In this document: one piece after another, positions 10,332 to 20,391 of the stretch
Layout: each line of letters begins with the position of its first letter
Numbering within the stretch: position 1 is the stretch's first letter
Assembly (NCBI RefSeq): GCF_036884655.1
Contig: NC_088342.1
Span: forward strand, 29,402,001 to 29,466,000
Direction: 5' to 3'
DNA length: 64,000 nt
Source: Musa acuminata AAA Group
Lineage: Eukaryota; Streptophyta; Magnoliopsida; Zingiberales; Musaceae
The notes under the pieces: model-generated
The model's input: the letters and a program-made list of their open reading frames with translations, nothing else
What the model was told of the DNA's origin: nothing
Database searches by the model: none
Position numbers and translations under genes: made by a program

Positions 10332-11334
10332 TCCCCTTCTCATGGAGAAATATTTCTGTTCGGGATGAATTCAAGGCGAGGAGAGGAGGCCTTGGGTTGG
10401 ATCTGTCCAATTTACGCCGGGACGCAGCGGGTTGTTGCTATCGGGGCGGCTCCGACTTGACCTTTTTGTGCTCCTCCCGTTTCCCAGCCATCCACCTCTC
10501 CGCGGCGATGAACTGACTAGCGCGCTGAAGCATTTCGGGGACCGCGGCGGAGGGTCGTTCCATGAGAGACCATAAGAACCTGGAAGGCCGCAGGCCTGTC
10601 ATGAATGCCTGCATCAACAGAGAGGGGTGAGCATCTGACAGCCCGCGAATTTACGTCGTGAAGCGGTTCACAAAAAGGGAGAGGGGCTCGTCCTCCCTTT
10701 GGTTAAGTCCGAGGAGCAACGCCACGGATGACTTTGGTCGAGCGTAAGCCAGGAAGCTAAGCTCGAAATCCTTGGCGAGTTGGTCGAAGGAGGCGATGGT
10801 CCCAGCCTTTAGGCTACTGTACCACGCGCGGGCTGGCCCCCACAGGGTTGTTGGAAATGCCCTACACATCAAGGTGTCGAAAGTCCCGTACAGCGCCATC
10901 TGGGCGCGAAAAGTGACCACGTGGTCCGCTAGGTCAGCGGCGCCGTCATACGCATCCAGCGAAGGGAGGCGAAAGTGTGACGGGATCGCTTGATCTTGGA
11001 TCTCGGGGGTGAACGGGGATCCTTGCTGACCATCTACCCCGAGCTCTCCTTTTGACTTTCGAACTTCCTGCTGTACTTCGTCGAGTCTTTGACTGACGAG
11101 GCGCAACTAAGCTCGCAGGACATTTGTAGAGTCTGCGGACGGAGCCTCGCGCTCGGGGCGGCTCACCGTGTCTTCTGCCTCCCGGCTCCCGGGCCAGGTC
11201 ATCGGGTTTCGAGGCGAGCCAGGGAGCTCGAGAAGTGGTGCGTGAGTCCGGACGAGGGTCTCCTGTTGCTGCGAAGGTCGAGTCGTATGCGGAGTGGTCC
11301 GCTGGGAGACGATCGGGATGATAGTCTGCACCAT
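10332..11334 (-). pseudogene. Gypsy gag, capsid part
   Basis: A minus-strand frame from an ATG at 11334 reads through one UAG at 11107-11109, continues as [20 protein letters not shown], then the capsid domain with [36 protein letters not shown] and [19 protein letters not shown], and meets a UAA near 10648. The UAG sits where relatives have Gln (RAQLRLV in my recollection of the family), so CAG to TAG is likely. Beyond the UAA, homology runs on to the copia insertion. The true start may lie further upstream, as the leader is also partly open. Confidence 0.75.
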
Positions 11335-11592
11335 GCTTTTAGAGCTCGGACTTGATGAGCGAGGTCATGAAAGGCCTCTGGTGACACCGGCGATGGGCCG
11401 GCGGGTGCGCCGTCGGTAGGTGACAAGCCTGGGTCATTGAACAATTGCCAGTAACGTTCCGACGTCGCTGCGGGGCGTTCGTCCCGGGTTTCGTCATGCG
11501 GGGGGGGGGGGGGGGGTGTTCCCCCGGGGTGGGGAGCCCGACGGCTGAGGGCTCGCCAAAGTGGATTCGCTGATCGCTTGACATTCGGACGA

Positions 11593-11610
11593 GCCCTCCT
11601 TCTAGCGCCA
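11593..11610 (-). other. Primer-binding site of the gypsy element
   Basis: Minus strand reads TGGCGCTAGAAGGAGGGC three bases after the LTR end (spacer AAA). It has the position and TGG start of a PBS. I do not assign the tRNA with confidence. Confidence 0.6.
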
Positions 11611-11613
11611 TTT

Positions 11614-12163
11614 TGTTGTGGGAAACAACTTTGAGTCGTGGCCTCGGGGCCGACGCGGCTCGGTTCGGGTCCGGACGACGGGGATCTCCCTGGGGCGTTC
11701 CTCGAGCCCGCTGGGGTGGTCGAGTGCGGTGGTTCGATCGGGACGATGTAGCCGTCTCCTCCGGGAAGGAACTCCTCGCCTGCGCGTCCGACGAGGACCT
11801 TCGGCTTCGCACCTGCACAAAGGTTGGGCCGAGGTGCTCGGCCCGACCCCTCCGACAATCAAGTCAGATGATAGTGGAGGGGGTTTCAGATAAAGAAATG
11901 TTTTTGTGTCCTTCCCTCTCTTTGATGAACGAGAGGATATTTATAGAGAAGCTTACTGCTTCCTGAGCTGCCCACTTGCAGAGGGCAAGCTGATAGCGTC
12001 TGACGCTTGGGTTGGCGTGACGTGAAGAACGAAGCTTGAGCAAGGTGTTTAATGTGCCTCGATCGACGTTCCGATCTGCATTGATCAGGTGCTGTCGCGT
12101 CGATCGATGCATGAGGCGTCATCTGACATCAGTCGAGTCTTATCATAATTACTATCCTCATCA
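11614..12163 (-). repeat. Gypsy 5' LTR (550 bp)
   Basis: Minus strand begins TGATGAGGATAG at 12163 and ends CCCACAACA at 11614. A TATA box (TATAAATAT) lies at 11937-11945 in minus orientation. A part of about 365 bp recurs inverted at 13673-14036 with roughly 95% identity, and a more distant relative in the same orientation is at about 14037-14626. The LTR start abuts the pyruvate kinase fragment exactly. Confidence 0.85.
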
Positions 12164-12772
12164 AAAGGACAGGACAATCATGTCAATTTTGTTTGGGATG
12201 CCCCATTTCAGGATATCCTCCTTGTCCTTCTCTATTAGAGTTGGAAGATCGACGATAATGCCGGGAAGATTGACATTTTTCCTCTCACCAAGGACTGCAG
12301 AATTCTCGTAACGGCAGCGAACTAGTCCTGACTCGTTGTCGGAAGCAAGCACCGTAAGTGTAATAGTCCCGTCAGCACATAAAATGGCACTGTTTGGCTT
12401 CAAATCCTCTGCTAGCTTTTTGTAGCTCATTGATATCATGTTTTCATCACCCTTTATGCTGTAATCTGTAGTGAGAGTGATTTCTTGGCCCTTTTGTAGA
12501 TGGATAGGTTTGCCATCTTTCAAAAACCCAGTCCGGATCTCAGGGCCCTTCGTATCGAGCATGACAGCGTAGAGGATTCCGGTCTTGTCCATCGCGGCGC
12601 GGAGGTTGTCTAGGGTTTCCTAATGGTAAGCGTGGGAACCATGGGAGAAGTTGAACCTGGCCACATTCATCCCCGCCATCATAAACCTCTCGATCATCTC
12701 CTCGGACCTCGAAGCTAGGCCCAAGGTGCACACGATCTTAGTCTTCGGTCTTCTCCTCGACGCCTCCGCCAT
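12161..12772 (-). pseudogene. Cytosolic pyruvate kinase, 5' fragment with nonsense change
   Basis: 204 codons on the minus strand from ATG at 12772. They contain the start of the pyruvate kinase barrel ([24 protein letters not shown]), the domain A/B hinge DTKGPEIRTGFL, the B domain (LCADGTITLTVL, NSAVLGERKNVNLPG) and NKIDMIVLSF. Codon 51 is TAG (12620-12622) within YH*ETLDNL, where the family has Gln. Homology ends at the gypsy LTR, whose first bases TGA close the frame. The rest of the enzyme (about 300 residues of a usual 500), including the substrate and K+ sites of the later barrel, is missing. No intron is seen in the piece. It is either a gene remnant hit by the LTR element or a retrocopy/captured fragment. 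Confidence 0.9.
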
Positions 12773-13006
12773 TCCCGATAAAGCTCCCACAGGTCCTACC
12801 CTCCCGGAGAAGAATCAGAGACCGGATCGGCAAGATGGGTCTGAGGAGTCGACGAGCACCAATGAAGCCGACGGCGTGGCAATGTCGACCATGATCCTTC
12901 TCACCTACGTGTTGGCAGTGTCCTACTCACGCACCACTGGACTTGATGAGCGAGGTCCCCGAGGACCGCCATCACTGGCGTGGCAGTGTCCTACTCACGC
13001 ACCACT
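12773..13006 (+). other. Scrambled filler DNA between pyruvate kinase and RNase H fragments
   Basis: A mosaic of short copies. GGCAGTGTCCTACTCACGCACCACT-type DNA (25 bp) occurs at 12914-12938 and again at 12982-13006. GGACTTGATGAGCGAGGTC at 12939-12957 is identical to 11348-11366 in the gypsy leader. GAGGACCGCCATCA near 12961 repeats the start of the RNase H piece near 13017. Such patchworks are typical of template-switching break repair. No gene is seen. Confidence 0.6.
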
Positions 13007-13690
13007 AGCGTGCCCAGGACCGCCATCAAGGCCCAGGCGGTAGCCGACTTCATCGTGGAGTTAACGTGGATGGCAGACGGGGATCTCGAGCAACCTCCCG
13101 AAGCTTGGATTCTTCACGTGGATGGCTCGGCTAGCTCGAAGGGTGCCAGCGCAGGGCTGGTCCTGCTCGCCCCCGACGGACGCTCGTTTGAGCGCTCCCT
13201 CCGCTTCGGGTTTAAAGCCACTAACAACAAAGCAGAATACGAGGCGCTCCTAGCGGGACTCAGGTTGGCCCTCGAGATGCAGGTGGCTGCTATACACGTC
13301 CTCACCGACTCGCAGCTTGTGGCCGAGTAGCTCAGCGGTGGATACGAGGCTCGAGACCCAACCATGGCGAAATACCTAGCACGGGTAAGGGACCTGACTG
13401 CCAAGTTCTCTTATTTTACGTTGTCTAATGTTTCGAGGGAGGAGAACGAGCGAGCCGATGCGCTAGCTAAGCTGGCGTCGAAGTCGACCCGCGAAGCATG
13501 GCCGGAGGTCGAGGAGCTTCCTACTCGCGCCATCGAAGTAGCAGCTACGGCCCCCGGCAGTGCGCCAATCACATGGGTACAGGAGCTGCTACGCTTCAAG
13601 CGGGATGGGACCCTTCCCCACGACAAAGTTGAGGCTCGACGCCTGCGTCGTACACACGCATGGTACACTGAGGAGAGTGGGCAGCTCAGG
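13007..13690 (+). pseudogene. Ty3-gypsy RNase H fragment
   Basis: Plus-strand frame with the gypsy connection and RNase H domain: VPRTAIKAQAVADFIVELTW, HVDGSASSKGASAGLVLL, TNNKAEYEALLAGLRLALEM, LTDSQLVAE, then NVSREENERADALAKLAS. The catalytic Asp (VDGS), Glu (AEYEA), Asp (TDSQ) and Asp (ERADALA) are present. A TAG at 13328-13330 breaks the frame after LVAE, at a usual Gln. At about 13673-13690 the frame runs straight into LTR sequence, so the C-terminal end is a chimera. The strand is opposite to the neighbouring gypsy gag, so this is a separate piece. Confidence 0.85.
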
Positions 13691-14036
13691 AAGCAGTAAG
13701 CTTCTCTATAAATATCCTCTCGTTCATCAGAGAGAGGGAAGGACACAAAAACATTTCTTTATCTGAAACCCCCTCCACTATCATCTAACTTGATCGTCGG
13801 AGGGGTCGGGCCGAGCACCTCAGCCCGACCTTTATGCAGGTGCGAAGCCGAAGGTCCCCGTCGGATGCGCAGGCGAGGAGTTCCTTCCCGGAGGAGACGA
13901 CTACATCGTCCCGATCGGACCACCGCACTCGACCACCCCAGTAGGCTCGAGGAACACCCCAGGGAGATCCCTGTCGTTCGGACCCGAACCGAGCCACGTC
14001 GGCCCCGAGGCCACGGCTTAAAGTTGTTTCCCACAA
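13673..14036 (+). repeat. Inverted partial gypsy LTR
   Basis: Plus strand from AGTGGGCAGCTCAGGAAGCAG to GTTTCCCACAATA matches the minus strand of 11614-11977, with about 20 differences in 364 bp. It lacks the 5' part of the LTR. It joins the RNase H fragment in a shared stretch, GTGGGCAGCTC, suggesting a microhomology junction. Confidence 0.85.
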
Positions 14037-14626
14037 TAGACAACGTGGCTGGTTCAGGGGTCCAAACGGTTGAGATCAGGCGTGACTCCTCTCGGGGTCT
14101 TGTGGCGGCCGATTGCAGGGGGTCCAACTGGAAGGCTCCGCGACGCCGGGTTGGGTCGGCTCCGGTCGAGTACCTGCACAAAGGTCGGGCCGAGGTGCTC
14201 GTCCCGACCCCTCCGACGATCAAGTCAGTGATTGGGAGAGGAGTTTTTGGGTGAAGTTGTGCTTCTGTGTGCTTGCCTCGTTCGTTTGGGGCCTTGGAGT
14301 ATTTATAGGTGAGTTTGATGTTACCTGATGTGCCACCCTATCGGGGCAGGGCCGTACCTCCGATGGCGCCTGTCGTCGTCGTGGGCGTTGCGTGGAAGGC
14401 CGAGCTACCGCAGGGTATGGCGAGCCTCAGTCGACGCCTTCCCTTGCCTCGGCCGGTCGTGCGGGGTCAGACGATGAGGTCGTCTGGGTACGGTGAGTGA
14501 GGGTGCACATTATGTTGATGTTTAATGCTCGCCCCCTAGAGCAGTGTGCCGTCCAAGGGGGGCTGACGTCGTGATATATTACGTCAAATCCTGTGTGTTA
14601 CGTCAAATCTATTTTTACCCCTATCA
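14037..14626 (-). repeat. Related gypsy LTR, minus orientation
   Basis: It shares blocks with the 11614-12163 LTR, such as TGCACAAAGGTCGGGCCGAG and CGACCCCTCCGACGATCAAG. The minus-strand start TGATAGGGGTAAAAATAG is at 14626. TATTTATAG at about 14311 would be its TATA box on the minus strand. It abuts copia pol at 14627, so it inserted into or recombined with that element. The left border next to 14036 is not sharp. Confidence 0.65.
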
Positions 14627-16690
14627 CTACTGATTACAAATTTTATGGATTTGGGATCAGAATACCATAATCTATATCCTTTCACCCCAGAAGCATACCC
14701 AAGGAAAATATACTTTTTAGCTCGAGGCTCTAATTTTCCTTCATTTACATGCATGTATGTTGGACACCCAAAAATTTTTTAATCAAAGTAATCAGCAGGA
14801 GTACCTAACCAAACTTCCTCCGGAGTTTTAAAATTAAGTGCTACAGAAGGAACGCGGTTGACAATGTAATAGGCCATATTGATCGCCTCTGCCCAAAAGT
14901 CCTTTGTCAATCCTACATTTGAGATCATACACCTTACTCTCTCTAAGAGTGTTCTGTTCATATATTCAGTCATACCATTTTGCTGAGGCATCATCCTAAC
15001 AGTGCAATGCCGAATAATTCCTTCATTTTTGCAGAATTCATCAAAGTCACCTTCACAAAATTTCATGCCATTATCTGTTCGAAGCCGCTTAATATGTTTA
15101 CCTATTTGCTTCTCAATCAAAGCCTTCTATTGCTTAAAGGTTAGAAAAACATCATTTTTATGCTTCAAAAAATAAACTCAAACTTTCTTAGAATAATCAT
15201 CAATGAAAGTCAACATATACCTAGCACTACCCTTAGTCTGAACACGAGTTGGAGCCAAAGGTATGAAAGAATATAGTCAAGAGTACCTTTCATTTTGTGA
15301 ACTGCCGTAGAATTGAAGCTGACTCTTTTTTGCTTTCCAAAAATGCAGTGTTCACAGAAATCCAGTGGCCCAGTACTTTATCCGCAAAGAAGACCCTTTT
15401 TGCTCAATATGCTCAAACCTTTTTCGCTCATATAACCCAAACGCATATGCTATAATTTGGTGATGTCAGAATCAGATAATGATGATGATGAGACTGCAAC
15501 CGAGCATGTGACAATAGTTCCCTGCAAAATATACAATCTACCAGACCTATAAGCTTTCATAACAACAAAGGCGCTTCTAGAAACTTTCATAACTCCACCT
15601 TCAGCTGTGTATTTACACTCAAGAGTCTCTAAGGTGCCTAAAGAGATGAGATTATTTTTTAAATCAGGAACATATCTAACATTAGTGAGTGCCTCTACCA
15701 ACAACATCACACGCGATATTATTGCCCATCAAAATAATTCCATCATTACAAGATTCATACGTGGAAAACAAATCTCTATTGGGATACATGTGATAAAAAC
15801 AACTTGAATCTAAAATCAATTCATTTTTAGACATCATCCTATCATCAATAGGAAAGAAAATATTTTCAACATTCTCATCAACTGCTACACTAGCTTCAGT
15901 GGACTGAGTAGATTTCTCAATAATTTTTTCCTTTTTATTTAATTTATTTTTTAATTTAAAGCAATCAACTTTAATGTGCCCCATTTTTTGACAATATTTG
16001 CACTCCAAATTTCTATGTCTAGACTTAGATCTACTATTGTCAAATTCCCTTTTATCCGTTCTACCCCCGACAACCAGACCCTCAGCCTGATTCCCTCTAC
16101 TTTCCCCAATGATATCCCTGTCTATCTACTCCTTAGATTTTAGTGCAGATTTAATTTCCTAATACGAAATTATTTCTTTTCCATAAATCATAGTGGATTA
16201 GGGAAGAGAACACAAAAGTAGCAGGGCCTTGTCATCGTCATCAATTTTCGTATCTATATTCTCCAAATCCATAACTAAGGAATCAAATTTATCAAGATGT
16301 GAGAGTATAGATGTACCTTCAGTCATCCGAAGTATATACAAACTCTACTTTAAGTAGAGACGATTATCCACTATCCTCTTCATATACAAGGTTTTAAGCT
16401 TGTCTCACATGTTCTTAGCCGTAGTTTCCATAGCTACCTCCCGTAAAACCTCGTTAGAGAGATTTCGAATAATGCTTGATCGGGCCTTCTTATCCATACC
16501 CGCAAGATCTTCCTTTGATGTATCATCTAGAATGTTCTCAGTTCCCTATAGTGCCAAATCAACTCCGTCTTGAATCAGAATGGCCTCTATCTTGAACTGC
16601 CACATGCCGAAATTCTCGACAACGATCTCAACGATCTTTGTTATTATCATCGTTGCTAAAAGATCTCGAAACCATGAACTGATACCAATT
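14627..16690 (-). pseudogene. Ty1-copia gag-pol, truncated in the integrase region
   Basis: Minus-strand frames give, in order: gag (FETVVENFGMWQFKIEAI, SIIRNLSNEVLREVAMETTA), a CCHC knuckle [14 protein letters not shown], a protease start [15 protein letters not shown] (DSG changed to DSS), the pre-integrase region, integrase with QNGMTEYMNRTLLERVRCM and FWAEAINMAYYIVNRVPS, then GCPTYMHVN and YRLWYSDPKSIKF. It stops at the LTR at 14626. RT and RNase H are absent. Several stops interrupt gag. It is a different copia lineage from the Sirevirus and the Tork copies. Confidence 0.8.
16671..16689 (-). other. Primer-binding site of minus-strand copia
   Basis: Minus strand TTGGTATCAGTTCATGGTT follows the LTR end CTCTAACA. 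Its TGGTATCAG core fits initiator tRNA-Met priming. Confidence 0.65.
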
Positions 16691-17000
16691 TGTTAGAGTT
16701 GGTCCTAGAAAATTTACCAAAGGGTAATTTGGCAACCCAATAAAGATAATAAAACAGAAAAATAAAAGAGACACGGACACCAGATTTACATAATTCGATC
16801 AATTGACCTACGTCCAGGATGGAAAAGGAGCAAAACTCTACTATAAAAAAGAAAATTATAAATGCCTTAGAAAAATATTCCTAAGCCATAAAACACCTGA
16901 AATTATTTAAAAAAAAAAATTAATTCGATTAGCTCGGCTCCTGTTTCTAGGTTGGAATGTCTCAAGATTGCTGGAATTGAAATGCTCCCGACAGGTGATG
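16691..17000 (-). repeat. LTR of the minus-strand copia (outer edge not determined)
   Basis: Begins TGTTAGAG on the plus strand, which is the CTCTAACA end on the minus strand, directly after the PBS. It includes an A-rich run near 16903-16920. I could not find the matching outer end, so the right border is a guess. Confidence 0.5.
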
Positions 17001-18357
17001 CCTTGATCAAGAACTTCACAGCATTGATCAGCTGCAGAAGAAAAGAACTTCATAGCATTTAACTATCTATGCAGTAATTGCATAGATAGTAGTCGTTAAA
17101 TGCTCAACTTAGCCTAGAACAGACAATAGTTAATTAGCCAGAAATTAGCTTATATAAGCAACATTTAGCAAATAGTAGTCATTCTTGAATATTGCAGTCT
17201 ATCTAGATATCCAAAAAGATGCATACTGAAGTTTTAGAGCCTTTGCAGAAAAACAAAAGAAAGTATGAAGCACAGAACAATATTGCAATTTGAAATTTTC
17301 TGTGCTTCAAGGAAAGTGGAAGGAAGTTGATGAACCAGAAATCAGAGAGTAGAAATTTCAGTCACAAATGCTCGAAACATCAGCACCTTCAGCCGGGCTA
17401 TAAGATGTTAAAATTAAAATTTCTTAAGCACCCAGAATCTGCAGTAAAAATGCTAGATGAAAACATGAAAAGCAAGTCCAGCAAGCCTGCATTTGACATA
17501 AACGAAGAAATAGTACTTTTATAGCTCTCAGAATGTTGGTTCCATGTTAAGTGATTGGCCAAGGCAGCATGAACAAGGGAATAAAACAACGGTTTGGTAT
17601 TAGTGCACTGCAAATTAGCAACTTTTCAGGATGGAAATCGGATATACGTTATCATGTGAATGAAGCACGTTTACCTTGTGGAATTAAATCATCAACCAAC
17701 CATGTGGTGTTGACAAATCGGGCGTCACGCATTGATCGTGTGGTCTTGACGTATTTACGAGACGTTATTAACAATACGATATCGATATTACTATGTCGAC
17801 TCAATAGCAACGTGATATCAATGTGTCAATTTTATGCCAACTCTGTCATTGGCCACATTTCCTCGTTCCTCCTATAGCGATATATATAAATATATATAAT
17901 TTATTTTAATTTTAAAATTATAAAATGTAATATTTAGACCGCAACAAAGTCCACAAATTCGGACTTGGCATGATATCTTTACGATGGACTCCACGAAAAA
18001 GTCAACTGTAGCCACATCCTGTATAAGAAGAATGACCAAACTCTGATCGATTTAGTACAGGAGGACACGGTTTGATTTTATTCGAAGCTTAGACTTCCAA
18101 CCCCATATTCTATCTCAGTTTCTTTTCTCTCATCTTTTTGTCCAATTACTTAAAGAGTAAATACTTCAAAGCTTTATCCAGTTTGATTTGCTTTGAACTC
18201 GTAGTTCTCGATTCTAATGCTTTGTTTGAAGGCGACAGCAAAAGAACTCCAATCATCACTGCAACGAGCAGCACGAGTTGGACACGCATCAACTTCATGC
18301 CTACAGAGGAAGAAGACGGAAAACTGGCATCAGTAGCTGAGATTAGAAGCAACTTGT
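17000..18357. other. Non-coding stretch downstream of the bZIP-like gene
   Basis: AT-rich with only short frames (for example 17551-17877) and no recognisable domain. It probably contains the 3' UTR of the minus-strand bZIP-like gene near 18100-18357. Nothing else can be supported. Confidence 0.4.
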
Positions 18358-20391
18358 TCAACCGTGCTTCCCAGCCCAGCTTCCATGGCTGTGCTTCAAC
18401 TTCGTGAGTTGCTTCCTCCTCTTCCTTGCCTCCGTCGCCGCCGCCGCAGCTGCAGCCGATGATGTGCTCGACGATTCGCCAGGAGAGCGAGCCTGCAGCT
18501 TCTCTGGCAAACCTTCATCACGCTGCAGCTCAGATTTCTCTTTTGACGTGGATCGTGGCATCTTGACCGTCATCTCATCTTTGTGGGTTCTTTTGGTGAC
18601 GAGTGCATCTTCCTTTTCGTTCCCAACTCTTGCTATCAAGCATTGATCCTTCTCGTCCCTGCCATGAACAGAGACTCTCGCTTCATTGTCCCTGGATGCA
18701 GCAACATCTTGGTCTCCAAATGGATGAGAAACTTCATGGTGCGATGGATAGTACCACACACAGGGTGGCACGTAAAGAGGCCGCACTGATCCACTGTGCT
18801 CGAAGAAACCTATGGTGTCGGCACAAGTCAAAGGCTTGTGCATGGAGAACCCGGGAGAACATGTTGATGACTCCATCTCTTTGCCTGCAGCAGTCCCACT
18901 GCTCTCCGTCCCAGACCTCACTGTCATGGCAATCTGCACAAGCAGAAAACTTTTCTCAAGCTGTATCATCAACCACATCTTGGTTCCAGGAGATCGCAGA
19001 GGTCAAACCTGCTCCTTCAGTTGTTCATTTGTGTCCTTGAGTGAAAGGTACTCTTTCATGGCCACATCCTTTTGCTACAGTCAAATCCAAGGATCAATGG
19101 GAGCTATTGAAAGTTTGGGAGGAAACAACTTCACGAGGTGGAATGTTGCTTACCATCCTCATATTGTCATTCTCCAGGGACAAGTAAGCAACTTTTCTGG
19201 TCAACTCCTCCCGGAGAGCCTAAAGTCAACAAAGAAGAATGATACAGTGAGGAGAGATGGAGTAATTAATGCTCGTCACCTGACGCCGACGGATGGTCTG
19301 CCTCGCAGACTCCCTGTTAGCTAACACCCTGCGCAATCTCCTTTCTTCCTTCTCAGCCTGCAGCAAACAGAGATTTCAGCCTCCACTCGAAGAAGGATCA
19401 CGGCAAATGAGGTTCGAAATCGTTACCTCTGTCAAATTCTGTTTACATCTCCTACCAGGAAGTGAAGGCTGACTGCTGGGGAACTCGGTGTGTGCTCTGT
19501 ATTCCGCTCCATTGCCTGAAGCAGTGTGGCCACCATCGCAACCAGCGGTCGAACATGGATCCTGTAGCACAGGCATGGATGGGACTGAGGAGAAACTGAC
19601 ATGATGTTGTTTTGACAGAGATGTGATCTCACTTGTTTATATTTATGAAGTGCAAATTCGAAACAAACGAATCAAGGTAATAATCCAATATTTTGTTTTT
19701 GGGTTCATCAACAGCAACCATACTTTGACACTCAACATGCTTCTGTAGGGTAGATGAATCTACAAGTTGCATGAATGGATAGCTTCCTCCTACGAGTTAA
19801 AGCCAATCTCAGCAGCAAAACTAACGCTTTACACATTTGATGATGAAAAGACTATGAATAAGAGAAAAAAAGAGGAGCTTTTTTAGCCTCCTACAGCATA
19901 GCACAGCAACAGCAAGAGCTTTGTGTTGTTCCTTTCACTCCTCTCCATCTCTTAAATGCCATCATATCTCAGATTGCTTCTCAATTTTTTTCTTTCTGGT
20001 TTCAAATCGAAAGAAGTAGCCAATAGATGAACTCTCCCAGGTGCCTCAATTCCACCATTGAGATTAAGGGACAAGTATGTTGCATTAGAATTGACTAAGT
20101 TAGGCTCTCACACTACGACAAACACCTGATATGGGCCAAAGAGACGAGCAGAGTTCGCTTTCTTACTCCTAAAGCTGAACTCTCCCGACCGCCATGGAAG
20201 CTCTTTTGCTGAGCTCTAACAGGCGACTCGCTTGTGCTCCTCTCTCTGGACCTACTCCCGTCGCCGTCGCCGCCCCCCGCTAGTCCTGCGAGGTGCGCCA
20301 GGGCCCGCGCCGCGCCGAGCTCCATCTCCACCATCCGGCAGCCAGTTGCGTGTCGCTCCTGCGGCGACGCAGGAGGCGAAGACGAAGCCAT
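18358..20391 (-). CDS. bZIP-like transcription factor, six exons
   Basis: Exons on the minus strand: 20167-20391, 19427-19561, 19280-19357, 19154-19219, 19009-19074 and 18358-18933. All introns are GT-AG and phase 0, giving 1146 nt or 381 residues. Exon 3 is the basic region (EERRLRRVLANRESARQTIR). Exons 4 and 5 give the zipper (REELTRKVAYLSLENDNM, then MKEYLSLKDTNEQLKEQ). Exon 6 carries the variable C-terminal part with PLYVPPCVWYYPSHH, an Ala/Ser run and a basic tail EARKRRKQLTKLKHSHG. In the basic region the usual Arg eight residues after Asn is Ile (NRESARQTI), so DNA binding may differ from G-box bZIPs. It resembles a plant family with the same ANRESARQTIRRRQ signature and basic C-terminus. 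The start (MASSSPP) is the most family-like; ATGs further up, to 20667, are possible. Likely a nuclear regulator; targets unknown. Confidence 0.85.

Larger units (their letters stand above)
1..12163 (-). mobile_element. Ty3-gypsy LTR retrotransposon, 5' part, interrupted by a Sirevirus
   Basis: Read on the minus strand, this is the 5' end of a gypsy element: LTR at 11614-12163, primer-binding site just inside, then a gag reading frame that continues toward and past the left window edge. The gag encodes a capsid-like region (motifs [17 protein letters not shown] and [18 protein letters not shown]) and a CCHC-like stretch ([14 protein letters not shown]). Ty1-copia DNA at 996-10326 splits it and a 762-bp part of gag is duplicated. 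Protease, RT and integrase of this copy lie outside the window if they exist. Several in-frame stops make it a dead copy. The window begins in a run of C that could be an assembly edge. Confidence 0.85.

Noticed and set aside
11339..11862. Overlapping frames in the gypsy leader and LTR
   Set aside because: GC-rich leader and LTR sequence with a 17-base G run; no gag homology before about 11334.
12651..13043. 130-codon plus-strand frame across pyruvate kinase and filler
   Set aside because: It is antisense to the pyruvate kinase fragment and crosses scrambled DNA.
18404..19324. Plus-strand frames across the bZIP-like gene
   Set aside because: They are antisense to exons with clear homology and consistent splice sites, and show no domains.
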